Origin: Cichorium intybus
Taxonomy: Eukaryota > Streptophyta > Magnoliopsida > Asterales > Asteraceae
Direction of reading: 5' to 3'
Length of the DNA: 64,000 nt
NCBI GenBank assembly: GCA_023525715.1
Contig: CM042012.1
Location: 61,711,205-61,775,204 of the forward strand
Shown: piece after piece, positions 48,967 through 62,679 of the stretch
Layout: the number at the start of each line of letters is the position of its first letter
Numbering within the stretch: the first letter of the stretch is position 1
Program-made: the position numbers and the translations under genes
Notes under the pieces: model-generated
Told to the model about the DNA's origin: nothing
Seen by the model: the letters and a program-made list of their open reading frames with translations, nothing else
Database searches by the model: none

Positions 48967-49836
48967 TTGGGGTTAAAAACTGAAATATGACTTAATAACA
49001 AAATAATTGTACAAGTATCTATATATAGTAAGGTTAGCTAGTATGCATTGTAGTAACTTATTATACCTTATAGGAGTATAAGGTGTGGGTGGACCTTGGT
49101 CGGACCCTCTGAGTCGCTGTGCGGATTTCTTCATTTGCGGTTTCGAGGTGAGTTCATCACTACACTGTATTGAAGTTGTACATCCTTTACTGTAGCTCGC
49201 GTGTCTTGTTTAGGATGTAGGTGGGTAGTACTAGGCTATGAGAAGTTCTAGTAGGTGTGTGAGTGTGGTGAATGGGTACAGAGCAATACATCATTGAGCT
49301 GGGTGCCATCATTGTGCTGGGTGCATTGATTAAGTTGGGTACCATGATTGTGTTGTGTATTGTGATTGTGTTGTGTGCCATCATTTTGATGGGTGTCGTG
49401 ATTGAGCTAAGTGTCATGATTGTGCTATGTACTGTGATTGTGTTGTGTGCCTTGTTTATGTTGTGTGCCTTATTTGTGTTGTGTGCCTTTGATGAGGGTA
49501 GAATATGTGTGATGGATATATTGTGTATGTGTTGAATTCACTAAGCTGTGTGCTTATCCTTTCCCTTTCAAACCACTGTTGTTAGGTACTTCGAGTATGA
49601 CGGATGGCAAGGCGTGACGTATACACACCGTTGCAGCTATTGTTTGAGATTATGTGTTGATTTGACTTTTATTAGATTGTGACATCAGCTGGTTGATAGT
49701 TATGTTTGATAATGGAATCCCTTTAAAAGAATTCAATTATATTAATCTTGGAAATTATTAAATAATATGATGAGTATTGTTAAAATTGTTTTATTAATTT
49801 TTTTTTTAAATTTACTCTAAAATTTGGAACGTTACA
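48967..49836 (+). repeat. Gypsy-like LTR, right copy (E2)
   Basis: It ends AATTTGGAACGTTACA at 49836. It contains the conserved core (49536-49618) and an 18-bp minisatellite related to that of E1. A GAGGTGAGTTCATCACTACAC block (49145) is also found in C and G. The left limit is unsure; D may have inserted within it. Confidence 0.6.
49285..49490. repeat. 18-bp minisatellite, about 11 units
   Basis: Same unit type as 42894-43335 (GGGTGCCATCATTGTGCT), fewer copies. Confidence 0.9.
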
Positions 49837-50930
49837 GAATTTTGTCCAAACTTTAAATTTGTTATGAATATAGTACAAACTTTTTTTTACTGTTATGCCT
49901 CAAAATTATTTTTCTTTGCATATTTAACGTTCTACAACTTTTTTATAAAGCTTTTATACGTTTTTGAACTTTATGACAATTTTAAAAAATAAAAAAAAGT
50001 TTAAAACCGTTTATTTTTTTAATTTAAAAACAATTATAAATTATATGATTTTTGCAAACTTTTTTAAAATTGTTATTAAATCATTTTTAAAAGGTTTTCA
50101 ACTTATTTTACAAAAATAATAAAACTTTTCTACATATTTTTATAAGTTTTTTTACATCCTTTTAATTTTTTTTAAAGATTCTAAACTTACTTTTAATTTT
50201 TTAGTTTTTTAATTTTTTTTACACTTCCCAACAGCTTTTTTATAATTTTTACTTGTTTTTTATAAATTTTTTAATTGAAAATATTTTTGATTGTTCTGAA
50301 AAATTTGTAATAAAATTATAAAATGTTTTTAAGAAGCTTAGAGAAGACCATAAGAATATTCTCAAAAGGTCCAATTTAAAAAAAAACATATAAAAGGACT
50401 CTAAAGGTTTATAAAAACGTTTTAAAAAATTTTAAAAATGTTTAAAACATTTGATAAAAAAGTATAAAAGGAATTTTAAAATGTTACAAAAATTATTATA
50501 TAAAAAATATTATTTTGGCTTAAATTTATAATAAAAAATTATACCGTATTCATAACAAAATCAAAAATTGAATCAAATTTATAATAAAAATTAATTTATA
50601 ACAATAATTAAAATCTGAACGAAATCAAATTTATAATAAAAATTAAAGTGTGAACGAAAATATAAAATTAATATCTAACATGATAATAATCATAATACAA
50701 TAAATTTTAAAGACATTTTTAATAGTTTTTTTCAAAACTATCTTATTCCTTTTTTAACTTATAGTTACCGGGTATTTGTATTTCCTAATATTTATTGGCC
50801 AAAATAGTGAGCTGGAAAATATCCCTTAATTTTATATGATTTATGAAAAGACGTTTTGGAGGATATATAAATTTTTTCCAAAAAAAATATATTTTATTAC
50901 TGAATTATGTTTCTTATAAGAAAGGCCAAT
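49837..50930. other. AT-rich upstream region of the HD-Zip gene
   Basis: Very A/T-rich, with repeated TTTTTAAAA, TTTATAAT and ATAAAAATTA words and no gene. It includes the promoter of the HD-Zip gene at its right end. Confidence 0.5.
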
Positions 50931-50974
50931 GAATGACACCCCACCCCACAACTTGTGCTTCTTCTGCTTCGTTG

Positions 50975-50980
50975 TATAAA
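50975..50980 (+). promoter_or_regulatory. Probable TATA box of the HD-Zip gene
   Basis: TATAAA, 152 bp before the ATG at 51127. A CT-rich, CAA-rich leader begins about 30 bp later. Confidence 0.6.
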
Positions 50981-51126
50981 ACTCACTCAGATTTTGAGAA
51001 AGACGCAACAACAAAATTAATTTTCTCTTTCTCCCGTTACTTCATTCGTCAATTTCAAGATTTTATCTTTTTCTCAAAAACCCACAACACAAAAATTCTT
51101 GATTTTGCTTCAATTTCTTCAGTGTC

Positions 51127-53032
51127 ATGAAAAGGAACTTCAATTGCTCCGATTCTTTGACTCATTTTCTCTCACACCCACTTGAAGGTATTCAACAATG
51201 GCAGATTGTTATTTGTAGAACAATAATAGTATATTCCAAATCATTTGTGCCTTCCTTACTTGTATATCATGCATTAAAAGTTACACCTTGCTCTGGATAG
51301 GTCAATTTTTTTCACTTTTTAAAATGGAATGGTCGTCTACATCGTCTTTAAACAGTTCTTTAGCATTTTTCATATTTTATTTTCCAAAAGATCGTGACTT
51401 TTCAGTTTCTTTTCTTTTTTCTTTCTGAATGTGAATTTCAAGAAACCATAATACGATCTCTTAACATAAAGAGTCAATTTCGAAATTGGAAAATCGACAT
51501 GATCTCTTTCGTATTCGATAATTGTTAGAAACAATTTCGCCATGTAACTTTTTGTTACGTTTTAAGTTGATATAATCATTGATCTAGCTTAAACCAAAAC
51601 AATCTTTTGCTGAATTTAATGTTTGAAAGGTAGCAAATTTGACCTTTAAAAGGTCAAAAGTAGAGTTTTTGAGCTGGTTAATATCTATTAACTGTTCTTC
51701 TTTCTTGATGACTTAGGTGAGATGAAAGTAGAAGAAGACTGCATTTACAACGGAGAATTTCAGTCAATGGTGGACGGCGGTGGCAGTGGCGGCGGCGATG
51801 GAGAAGACTACGGCGGCGAAGAAGCGGGGCACTTTGGTGACAAAAAGAGAAGATTAAGCAATCATCAAGTGAAATCATTGGAGAAAATCTTTGAAGTCGA
51901 TAACAAACTTGACCCAGAAAGGAAAGTGAAAGTGGCGCAAGATTTGGGATTGCAGCCGCGGCAGGTGGCTATTTGGTTCCAAAACCGCCGTGCACGGTGG
52001 AAGACAAAACAGTTGGAGAGAGACTACACTCTTCTTAAGTCTAACTATGATGCCCTTAAGCATAATTATCACAAGCTTGAACAAGAGAAAGAAACCATAA
52101 TCAAAGAGGTAATATAAGTATAAGTATTGTTTATTTTCTTGATTTGTGTATTGTTTGAATTAATATGATGTCATGTGGAAATTCACATAAAACCAGTTTC
52201 ATATTTTTGTTGATATCAATTAACTGGAAAAAAATGAAATATAATTATATAAAACATTTAATCTTAAAAATATTAGCAAATGAGGTCATTTAATTATGGG
52301 TTAAAACAAAACAATTTTCATTTATTATTATTTGCAATTACGAAAACAAATTTGTAAGTTATTTCTATAGAGCTATGGGATTTTGATTTTTAAATTGAAT
52401 TCATGAGAGAATTGTTTACTATATTTATGATAAGAATTGCTTTAAACTATGAATCATGAAACTTCTTATATCTTATTTTTTTTTTTTAAACGGCAAATCT
52501 ATGATACTCCTACTCTTAAACTTCTTATTTGTTATATAAACAATAAATTGATGTAATTTCTTGCATATTTATGCAGTTAGTAGAGCTAAAAGCAAAGCTT
52601 CACGACGAAACAACACAAACAAATGACGAGTTCGAGGAGAGAGACAATGCTTTGTTCTTGGGATCTGATCCAACGAATGCAAACCATGAAGTATACACGA
52701 GTTTAAACTACGAAAAAACTCGAAAATTACTAGAGTTAAAAGATGGGTTTTCTGACAGTGATTCTAGTGGGGTTTTAAACGACGAAAACATGAATGTTAG
52801 CAACACAAATGGAAGCCCGTTGCTAAATATGGCAAGTTTTGGTCTCTCTTCTCTTTGTTCATCGTCAGCTACAACATCAAATCAGACAGAACTTATAGAT
52901 CCAGGGACATATCAGCAACAATCAGATCCGTATTTAGTTAGTAATGCAATTGTCGAGGAAGAATCATGCAACATTTTTTTGGTCGATCAAGCTCCTAACC
53001 TTTGTTGGTACTTTCGGGATCACACAAACTAG
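51127..53032 (+). CDS. ATHB6-like: Homeodomain-leucine zipper class I transcription factor (ATHB5/6/16-like), three exons
   Basis: Exons 51127-51187, 51717-52108 and 52577-53032, with GT..AG introns and preserved phase, give 302 residues. The short first exon encodes MKRNFNCSDSLTHFLSHPLEG; an MKR..SSDS-like start is typical of ATHB5, 6 and 16. An acidic Gly-rich stretch follows (40-58), then the homeodomain (about 61-118; KKRRLSNHQVKSLEKIFEV, WFQNRRARWKTKQ). The leucine zipper (about 119-162) has Leu/Ile at 120, 127, 134, 141, 148 and 155. The C-terminal part is acidic, Ser/Asn-rich, and ends in an aromatic tail (NLCWYF). All DNA-contact residues usual for the class are present. Related proteins act in the nucleus as dimers on CAATNATTG sites in abscisic-acid and light responses. 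A start at 51722 alone would miss exon 1. Confidence 0.93.
52459..52528 (-). mobile_element. Micro retro-insertion in HD-Zip intron 2, 11-bp TSD
   Basis: AAACTTCTTAT occurs at 52459-52469 and 52518-52528. The 48 bp between them read on the - strand as GATTTGCCGTTTAAAAAAA: a truncated 3' end with poly(A). It shares GCCGTT plus the A tail with the insertion at 7290-7319. Confidence 0.6.
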
Positions 53033-54023
53033 TGATTGAATGGCTTATATAGTTGGTAGTTGAAGTACGAAGGAAGGTTATGAAAATGAATAATTGTGTA
53101 ATATTTTGGAAACGATGTGAAGTATATTAAAATAGTCGACAATAATGTAATATTTTTTGCTCATAATTATTTTGAAACAGTTGTACGATGTTTATCATGC
53201 AATGGTAAAATGATGATGGTTATCAATGATCTCATAATTACAACTTCGTGAACTCGTCTTGACTGTAAATGATCTCATAAAAACCATCTGCAATTTCTAT
53301 TATTAATTTATGTGACAAAATTATTTTTTATACGAATTATGGAACCATGTTTTAAGTTTGTTAGAATAGTAAGTAGCATCGGAAATGGAGACTTTTAAGT
53401 TTTAACCGAGCCGAATGGGTTATAGGCTAATATCATTTTCGCAATTCATGTTTAGAAGTGGTTTTGATAAGGAATTTCTAAGAACCAATTTTAAAAGAGT
53501 TTCAAGCAATCTTATTGGTTCTTTTAAGCAACTTCAATCTAAAGATATTTAGAGTTATATTTTTATTAACAAGTTGTTAATAGCAATTAAAGATATTTTT
53601 TTTTGGAAGATATTTGACTTGGAAATTCTCCATTTCAAAATTGTTGCACTTGAAGTTAACCAAAAAAAATGTAAACGCCCCCTCCCTCGTGATGTGATAT
53701 GTGTGTGAATGTCAACCCACACAACACACACCCGCACACATAGAGGGGGTTTATTTAAGATCATCCTACTTCTAAGTTGTGTAAGGACGTTTTGTTCGAC
53801 AATATCATATCTCAGTCGTATTTTTAGTTTTCTATAAGATATTGTAAAAAGAAAATTACCTAGGTATGATGGATAATGATCAAAGGTCAAGGATCAAGAT
53901 CCAACATTTGTCGTTTTAAAAAACGTATTGGTCAATAGTAAACTCAAGGGAAGAGAATCAATTTGAACTATTGTTAGACCTTGAACTGACCATCCGCAGT
54001 AGAGAGTCTTAATGTGTTGAATG
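53033..54023. other. 3' flank of the HD-Zip gene and intergenic DNA
   Basis: Contains probable polyadenylation-type AATAATTG / TAATATTTT sequences in the first 130 bp. No gene seen. A CA/GT-rich patch lies at 53697-53745. Confidence 0.45.
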
Positions 54024-55160
54024 TGTAATGTCTGATTTTCATACAAAGTACAACTAATTTTTTTTAAATGTTTAAACACATTCATTTACAAATCAAAAGC
54101 TCATCATATTTATGGTGTACATCATACAAACCAAAAGCATTCAAGTATAACAAGAAGCAACACAGTGTATATGTGTCACACCTTGCCATCCTTGGTATCT
54201 GAAGTACCTAAAACAATGGTTTTAATAGGCAACAGTTAAGCACACAGCTTAACGAATTTCAACACATACAAAGTACATCAATCACGTATGTTTCACCTCT
54301 AACACAAAAACACAACAAGACAAACACAGTAACATTATCCACTCCAAACTGTGTGATGAGTCGTGCTATCTTGCTCATTATATCGAGCTATACATACAAT
54401 CTTGCTAGTGCATCTTGCTAACCGCTCAGCACTCTCAGTCGTGCATACAATATTGTTCTGTGCATCTTGTCGGGGAATCTTGCTCTATACACAATCATCC
54501 CACATATTCTAGGCAACACAATCGCCTAATACTACACACCTTCATATTTGCATATACCAAACATTCCAAAATAGTCAAGTATAACTACTAACATAACATC
54601 AACGAACACAAAATATAGCAAAGGATCTATAATGTCAGTACAATGCAATGAGAAACTCACTTGATAGATAGCAGTAGGGTATCACACAAGAAAGGTAGAA
54701 ATCAAAGACCCTCATTCTTCAACTGACCTACACCCCATATACAACTACTTAGAACAGAGTTTGTGTTTTATAAAGTAGTTATTTATTCTTTTGTTCAACA
54801 AAGCAACATGTTTTCATTTAAAGGTAGAGTTATTCAAAACTTCTAAATCATTTGGGACTATGAATCATTCAAATATGAATGACTCAAATACTGCCAAACA
54901 ACTTACAACAAATAAAACAGACTTTAAACAAACTGTTTATCTATGACTTTTATTTAATCATTCCAGAAACCATGTCAAAATTAACCATGTCAGACCTTAA
55001 TTAGTAGGTGGATATAAACAAGTAATCATATATCAAAATTATTCTTAAATCTAATTGAGATAAATATTGAATGTACATTACTTTGTAAATATAATAATTC
55101 ATTTTTTATATTATTGTGAGAGTGAGATTGATAATTGGACATTTAAGGATACTCGTTACA
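54024..55160 (-). repeat. Gypsy-like solo LTR (G)
   Basis: Bounded on the + strand by TGTAATGTCTG (54024) and GGATACTCGTTACA (55160), the counterparts of TGTAACATCCC and GGATACGGGTCTTACA in element C. It holds the conserved core at 54175-54260 in reverse orientation and a degenerate repeat (TGCATCTTGCTA / CGTGCATACAAT) at 54350-54490, where C has its minisatellite. No second LTR, primer site or TSD was recognised. Confidence 0.6.
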
Positions 55161-55746
55161 CCAATTTTAAATAAATATTTATCGATTTAACCTAGTATAT
55201 AAACAAATAAAATGTTTTACATTTGTCTTTGTACAATGAATCCAATATAATAAATGATAAATATTTAAAAACGAAAAGGAGCTCTCAAAATATCTTCATT
55301 AGTACTAAATTTCAATTTAATACGTTTTTATATCATTTTAAAAACAAAGTATATAATTAACTAAGGATGTGGGTGTCCTCCATTTGTAGGGTGTAGCATT
55401 ATTTTTAAGTTTGTACGCTTTGCTTTACATACAAAAAGAAATTATACTTTATTTAAATGGAGTATACTTTCCTGCCTATAAAGTGTAAAAAACATTACTT
55501 TACTAAAAATAGTGGTTAGATGAATGATTGCTTCTTAAAATCTAGAGGTACGATAACAAACAAAAGTTATGTCTCAAAAGATTACGATTAGTTATAACGT
55601 GGTAGCTGATCGTTGCATACATTAGATACTTACTATTATTATAAAAATTAAATGTAAAAAATAATTATATACTATACCGAAAGAGACATATTAGACTAAT
55701 TAACAAAGAGAGTTCCATAAAAATAGACAAAAAGCTATATAACCAA
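55161..55746. other. AT-rich intergenic DNA
   Basis: Nothing recognised. Confidence 0.4.
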
Positions 55747-55756
55747 AATAGTCATA

Positions 55757-56029
55757 TATATATATATATTTTTTATAACCGAGGACCCCACCCGACCCAT
55801 CCTTTGGATGACCCTGATGAAGCAACCTCGGGGCCCACGCACACCTGACAGCAGGGTGGTCCGGGTCAATCACCTACGGGGGTAGAGAGGTGGCCAGTGG
55901 CCATCCCCTGATTGAAACCTAACACTCCATATGGGGAAAGGGAGGGAGTGAGATTAGAACTTGTAACCTCTTTATGGGGGAAGAGAAAGAGTCCAAAGCC
56001 TTATCCACTAGGCCATGAGGGTGATGGTT
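55757..56029 (-). mobile_element. tRNA-derived SINE with 10-bp TSD
   Basis: On the - strand it begins near 56029 and shows a box A (ATGGCCTAGTGGATAAGG) and a box B-like GGTTACAAGTTCTAATC about 35 bp later, the split promoter of RNA polymerase III. The body is GC-rich and ends in GGTTATAAAAAAT. AATAGTCATA flanks it at 55747-55756 and 56030-56039. The size (about 270 bp) and layout fit plant tRNA SINEs. Confidence 0.85.
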
Positions 56030-56039
56030 AATAGTCATA

Positions 56040-57310
56040 ATTTTTGCAAGTCATATGTGGTCGGCGGAAATCTTCATCACCTGCAAAAAAAACTTGGCTC
56101 CTAGACCGACTTTGTGAGATATTTAAACATATTTGCATTTTACAAAGAGGTTTTTCACAATTGTTCTCTCCGAAGCAAAATGGGTTACCTATTACGGTAA
56201 GTTTTCAATATATTATATTAATTTTTTTGCACAAAATTACGTTTATTTGTACAGTTTTGTACACAATACCTACGAAAAAACTAGATTTTCTCATGAAACA
56301 AGATATTTTCGCAGGTATATACCTGCGACAATCTAAAAGTTCCTGAAAAACCCTAACTTTTATCAGGAAGTTGGAGATTTTTGCAGGCATGCACTTGCGA
56401 AAATCTGCAGCTTCCTGAGAAAACCCACTTTTCGCAGGCCAGACACCAGCAAAAATTTCATGTGCTTGCGAAAACTTCATGTTGCCTGCTAAAAGGTATG
56501 AGTATTTATTGTTTTTTTGGTCGTATTTAGCATAAAAGCTTTTACCCTAGAAGTATTAATCCAAAAGTTACTATGGATCACGTTAGACAGACAGTGGATC
56601 GATTAGTGATGAAAGAGTAGTGTTTTTTTCGTTCAACAGCCTTTGGATATTGGTTAGATGTACCTAGGGCTAAGGGGGATAAAAATAATTATATCTTATA
56701 TATTAAACTTTATGTGCGGCCGGATGCGGAATTAATCGCGCAAGCACGATTAATATTTTTGTTTGGGGGAAGAGTATGTGTACATTAAGCACGATGACAT
56801 TTTTCTGATACTCGAATTTAAATTTAGGAGATGACTTCCAGATGTAAATAAAGACATCAAACACGTAGATTCATCGTTCCAAGAACCATGCTTCTCGAAT
56901 GTATTGGATAATACATTGGTTGTTAGACATTTACACAAGCTTATGTTTTCGTATATGTTTTATCACATTTTATACGAGAAGGTTGTCTAAGCTTGTTTGT
57001 TGTACATATTATGTGAGAGATTTCTTGGAAATGGGACAAACGAAAAAGTTACACTTGAGTGGCTTACATCGGCCATGTATGCATCATTTGTTGTATGTTT
57101 GTATTATAATATATAATGTTATCAATTAATTTGAGTTTGTTACAAATATGTTTGAGGAAGTTTTTTGTGACAATTCACCTACTGGTGGATGCTTAAAATA
57201 TTTTCAAATTTATATAATTACGGAAGTCGTTTTACTTCCGTCCAAGTGGTGCCGCAACTTAAATACATCGTATATGGCTTTATTTTCCCGTTCAATGTAT
57301 TATATATATA
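56040..57310. other. Unassigned region with hairpin repeats
   Basis: Short ORFs (for example 56899-57129) do not resemble anything recognised. A group of imperfect palindromes lies at 56300-56490 (see findings). 57200-57240 contains the inverted pair GGAAGTCG..ACTTCC. It may be a decayed mobile element or gene fragment. Confidence 0.35.
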
Positions 57311-58884
57311 CTAGGCGTATCCCCGCGCGTTGCGCAGGAATAAAAATATTTGATAAAAATATTGACATATTATATAAAAATCTGAAAACATTAGATCTAA
57401 TATAAATACGTAGGTTTAGTTATAAATATCTCATCACAATATATATCATGTATCAATCATAAAATTTTCATCACAAAACCCAAACACAATATCAAAATCA
57501 TATATTTAATATAATTATAATGTTATTAACATGTTAATTTAACCAACATCAATGAAACATCCAATAGTAATTTTGTATTATATATAGATAGTGTAATTAA
57601 AACATAAGAAAATGTCTTAACATGAATTAGCTTAACATCTAAAATAAAATAGAAATAAACATAGTAATAATATTACAAATGTTACCATTGAGAAAGAATT
57701 GTATTATTATGAAAATATTTCTTCATTAGTTTCATTAAAGGTAATGAATAACAACTTTTGCATATTTTATTATTTAATTACATTCGAATCATTACATTTC
57801 ATTGTTTACCTTATCTATTATAAAAACTAACAATATACTTTGACTTGTAAACAATTTCACAAAATCAAACTTAAAGACTCTCTTTAAACATAACTAACTC
57901 TCATTGATAATTAAAGAAAAAAGAATCACTTTTGTCTCTTGAATAATATCATAGTATGAATTTTATGAATTCGATATACATATAACATCATGCAAAAGAT
58001 AGTTCTCTATATTTCTCTTTTTCATCCGATGAACACATAAATACCTAGAAAAAAAAAGAAATATTAAGGTAAGTTATTAATAATGAAACTAAACCACGAA
58101 ATCTCAATGGATGTTAGCAAAATATATAAATGTGTTTCAAGTCTTATTTTCCTTCATCTTATTCTTTAAGCCAAGCAAATTAATTTATCTTAATAAACTA
58201 TATATACATCTATATTAACCATAATCAACTATTAAATATTATAAGTTAGAAAAACTCTTATGTTGTAGTAATTAATTATGTGATAATTGAAAGGTTTTTA
58301 TTTATGATTAACCAATATGAATTACTAACCAGTTAATTAGATTAAGTTGAAGAGTTTGGTAGTTTCAAAAAAACATGGTTCAAGATAGATAACATATCTT
58401 GAACCACATTGAATTGTAAGGTATTTATTATAATAATTATAAAGATTATAATGATAAATATAAAAATAAAAAAAGATAACGATTTAATCACTTATAATTA
58501 ATTTAATTAAATAAAAGTTTCAAAATTAATATATAAGATATAATTATTTTTATCAAACCATATGCTTTTATTTCTATATACTACTTAAAATTCAAAAAGT
58601 TTAATCAATATAATATATTTCAATTAAAAACATTTCATTAAGTGCTTAATTGATTAATTTAAAAAACTTAAAACCTATTCAACTTCCATGATTTGATACT
58701 CATAAATTATAACATCTTAAATAGACTACTTAATATTATTAGTATGCAAGCCAAAAACTCTTGAATTATTGTAATTAATTAGTTGAAAGTTGAAAGGTTT
58801 TAGAAGTTTCAAATAAATATGGTGCACGTATGATTCATATCTTCAACCATATACCTTTAAACACCTCTATTATATGATTTATAA

Positions 58885-58937
58885 TGATGATAATGATAAT
58901 GATAATGATAATGATAATGATAACGATAACGATGATA
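58885..58937. repeat. (GATAAT)n microsatellite
   Basis: About seven GATAAT units passing into GATAAC. Confidence 0.93.
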
Positions 58938-60001
58938 GATGGTAGATGATTTTGGTCATTTATTTTAGATAACATTTTATAACTAATTTGATGCATAAAA
59001 TTACTATAATTATATTTATATCATGTTTTATAAAGTTTTATTATTATTTTTATTATACTTTTATTAAGTTTTAGATTAGTAGTTTTTTCTATTATATTAT
59101 TACTATGCTTTAAATTAGTAGTTTTTTTTTTTGCTCAACAATCTTATCCATGTTACATCATTTAATCTAAAAACATCAACCAAACATCATAAAAAATAAA
59201 TATACGATTAATGTTAAAAATGTAACAATGATCACAATGAAAACAAATAATTCATAACTGAAGAACGATCAAAAAAGCTAATAATTATTTGACCATCATC
59301 TTGGCAAATCAAGTCAATAGATAATCTATTGATAGTAACATCATTCTTCATTCAAATAAACCAACATGTTGATTTCAAAAACTTAAAAATTCAACTCATT
59401 ATATTAAGAACCAAGAGAGATGAAATAGAGATCATATATTTTTCTTCATATTCATTGTCAAACTAATAAAAAATACAATCCATCGTTATTTAAATCTCGA
59501 AAATAAAAATCTAAAAAAGCGAGAATAATAACAATTTTAACTAAAAGTCAAACAATATAATATAATCATCTATTTTAAGTTAAGTGTATATGAACAATCC
59601 AACATTAAAAATATAGTATAACACATTGACATGAACTATGTTAGAATCTAATACAAACAAATCAAATGTATTAACAATAATACATAATGTCACAACTTTA
59701 ATATTATTTTCCTTGCCAAATAATGCTAATCTGAAAAGCGTAAAAGATGTTTGTTTGGTAAAGTATTAAGATGTTTTGTAGCTAAAGCTTTTTTACTTGT
59801 ATTTATGTGACGATTTTTTACCTTTTCAATGTTTAATTTTTTTACATGACAATAATGTCAACTTTTATATCATTTTTCTTGTTAAATAATATTAATCTTA
59901 AAAAAATAATACAAAACCAAACCATTAAATACTTCATTAAACAACATAAGCCCAATTATTCAAACATTATAAAACATTTTTTGATGAATATGGATTAGAA
60001 A

Positions 60002-60122
<121 letters not shown>

Positions 60123-60332
60123 CATACTTGTGGATCAACAATAGATTATCGAAGCATTGAAAATCACTAATTACAAAGAATAATCAATTACACTAAATGT
60201 ATTATATATCTTTCTAACGTTATGTTGAGGTAGAACCAATATGCACTTTATCTCTTCACGTTTCTTCTTTCTAATACAATATTAACATATGTGCCTCCAA
60301 AGTATGTGTTAGCAACCATGTCGTTTCTCTCT

Positions 60333-60374
60333 TGCCTCTTGCCTCTTGCCTCTTGCTTCTTGCATCTTGCCTCA
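60333..60374. repeat. Heptamer repeat (CTTGCCT)n
   Basis: About six units of CTTGCCT with late variants (CTTGCTT, CTTGCAT). Confidence 0.9.
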
Positions 60375-60697
60375 TGACATATGATTTGTTTTAGTTTCTT
60401 CATGTTTCTCCTTTGTAATACAATATGAAAATTTGAAATTTCAAAATGGGTGTGCTCTCAAGTCAAATTTTCTTCCATCATATTCTCCAAGATAGAATCA
60501 AATTTATATGTGAACTATATATGACTTTTAGATTAATTAGGTGTAATAAGTAACAATTAAGTATCATAGGTTAAAAGACTCTTGAGTTGTACATGTTTAA
60601 TTATATGAAAGTGAAAAGCTTTGTAAGTTTCAAATAAATATGGTGCAAGAATGAGACATATCTTGAACCATATTCATAATGGCCTCTATTATAAGAG

Positions 60698-60846
<149 letters not shown>

Positions 60847-60860
60847 ATTGTTCAACATGC

Positions 60861-62062
60861 TAGATTTGGATTTGAGAAATTTTTCCGGGTTGTCGTCAAA
60901 GATTTACTGGACAATTAGGTGGTAGATTCATACCGCGTATGCGAGAGTGCTCATCCATTAAGCGGATGTAGTGGACAGATGTTTGTCGTGTACTGTTATA
61001 TATGAAAGTGTTATGTTTCGGTTTTATGTTATCATTTTATTAATTTATGTATGTAATACAATTTTGAATTTATAATCTAAAAAAGACTTTTTCGGCTGGA
61101 TAATAAGTAGAAATCAAGAATGAGGCCGATTGAGAAAGAGTTTGAGGCCCCATATTATATGTTGTATTTCCGTTTCTTGGAGGGTGATTACTCCTTTTAT
61201 GGGTCCCATTCAGTCTCCCGTGAGATGAAAAAAGTTGAGGACCGAGGACACCGATGATGCTTCTTCCGGCCCCTCCACTTCGAGATTTTCATGACCACCC
61301 CCTTCGGTCAGTGAGCAAAAATCGACCACATATCCAAATCCAAAGAATTTAAAGAACTAAAGGATCGGGTTAGAAAAAATGATTGTATTTATTATTATAT
61401 AATGTATTTTATGTTTTTACAAAACTGTATTTTTATTTAAGTTTGTAGCTTTGTGGAGAAAATGATATTACAGATGACCAAAGGATCAAAACGGGAGAGT
61501 TAGGGTTTTATGATGATTTAGACAATATGCAACCGTTTGGTTCTTTTGGCAGTGATACTTTCAACGATGTCGTGTGGAATAATATCTCAAATTCTCCGGT
61601 CAATAAACTATAATATTTTAATTGAATTAAATATATTAATACTTATTTATGATTTTAAACGGTAATGATACATTTTATGTGGTTATTTTTCGTAGATTAT
61701 TCATAAACACAATGAGAATCCCCATGTCTTCCCAAACTCGGAGCCCTCACCGAAAGCAAAAGTGGATGATGTGTATTTAAGTTTAATGTACTAGTAAGTT
61801 TATTTCGTTGTACATTTTACTTTACGTACCTAATACTACTTTATTTTGCAAAATATGAAAAACCTGACATTCATGAGGGAGAGGCTTACGAGGGTTTTTT
61901 TACCCTTCGGAAGTGAAGAAGAATCAGCGACCAAGAAGAAAAATGCCTACATCCCATTTTGTACATTTACCATACGGCCAAGTCAATACGACCGCATAGT
62001 CGTTGCGGCCCCGTAGAGCACAAAGCGTACCTGTGTAATGCTCCAAATTTTTTCTTTCAAAA
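60861..62062. other. Unassigned region, possibly decayed gene fragments
   Basis: Some stretches have coding-like composition (61100-61330 and 61450-61620; the latter reads LGFYDDLDNMQPFGSFGSD in one frame). None matches a family I recognise and no long ORF exists. 61980-62010 has the hairpin-like ACCGCATAGTCGTTGCGGCC. Confidence 0.35.
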
Positions 62063-62180
62063 AGCATAATAACGCTAAAAGCGCAATAACGCTAAAAGCA
62101 CAATAGCACTAAAAGCACAGTAGCAATAACGCTAAAAGTATAATAACGTTAAAAGCAAAATAATGCTAAAAGTATAATAA
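62063..62180. repeat. 17-bp minisatellite
   Basis: About seven units of CAATAACGCTAAAAGCA type, one with a 6-bp extension, decaying to the right. Confidence 0.9.
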
Positions 62181-62385
62181 TATTATTCCATAAAACATGA
62201 TAACGCTATCGCTTTAGCATAGTTGTCAACTTCATGTCTATAAGACACGAATATCAAAAATACGGTCCAACAAAAACATTTGGTTTGTAAGTTTACAACC
62301 ATGGGTGTTAGAGATTTATACCAAAACAATCATAGCAAGCAGAGAGGGAATTTAACGAAACAAAATGCCAATCTGATTTCAGCTA

Positions 62386-62664
62386 GGGCGCACCCCGCCC
62401 AATCCTCAGGCGCACTGCGCCTCAGACGATACCAGATACCGACATGCTGGCCTACTTGATGTTTAAATAATGAAGCGTGGGTGCATCCAATGATTCAACC
62501 AGGTTGCCTAACATGTGCAAGGGCGCACCACGCCTCACCTTTGGGCGCACCGCGCCCCAGATCCAATCTGAAAAGCGAACCATCACGTGGCCTTTCCAGC
62601 GATAAAGGCTGCCAGATCTCATCCACTAAGGCGCACCGCGCCCTGACATAGGCGCACCGCGCCC
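62386..62664. repeat. Six GGCGCACCGCGCC motifs upstream of the LTR TATA box
   Basis: Copies at 62386-62400, 62409-62422, 62521-62534, 62543-62558, 62629-62644 and 62650-62664. Variants occur at one to three positions, and the last two copies are identical over 16 bp. Confidence 0.92.
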
Positions 62665-62679
62665 TGAGACTTCGCCTGG

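Noticed and set aside
53555..53890. 111-residue - strand ORF
   Set aside because: No motif, no homologue recognised, low-complexity flanks, no splice partners.
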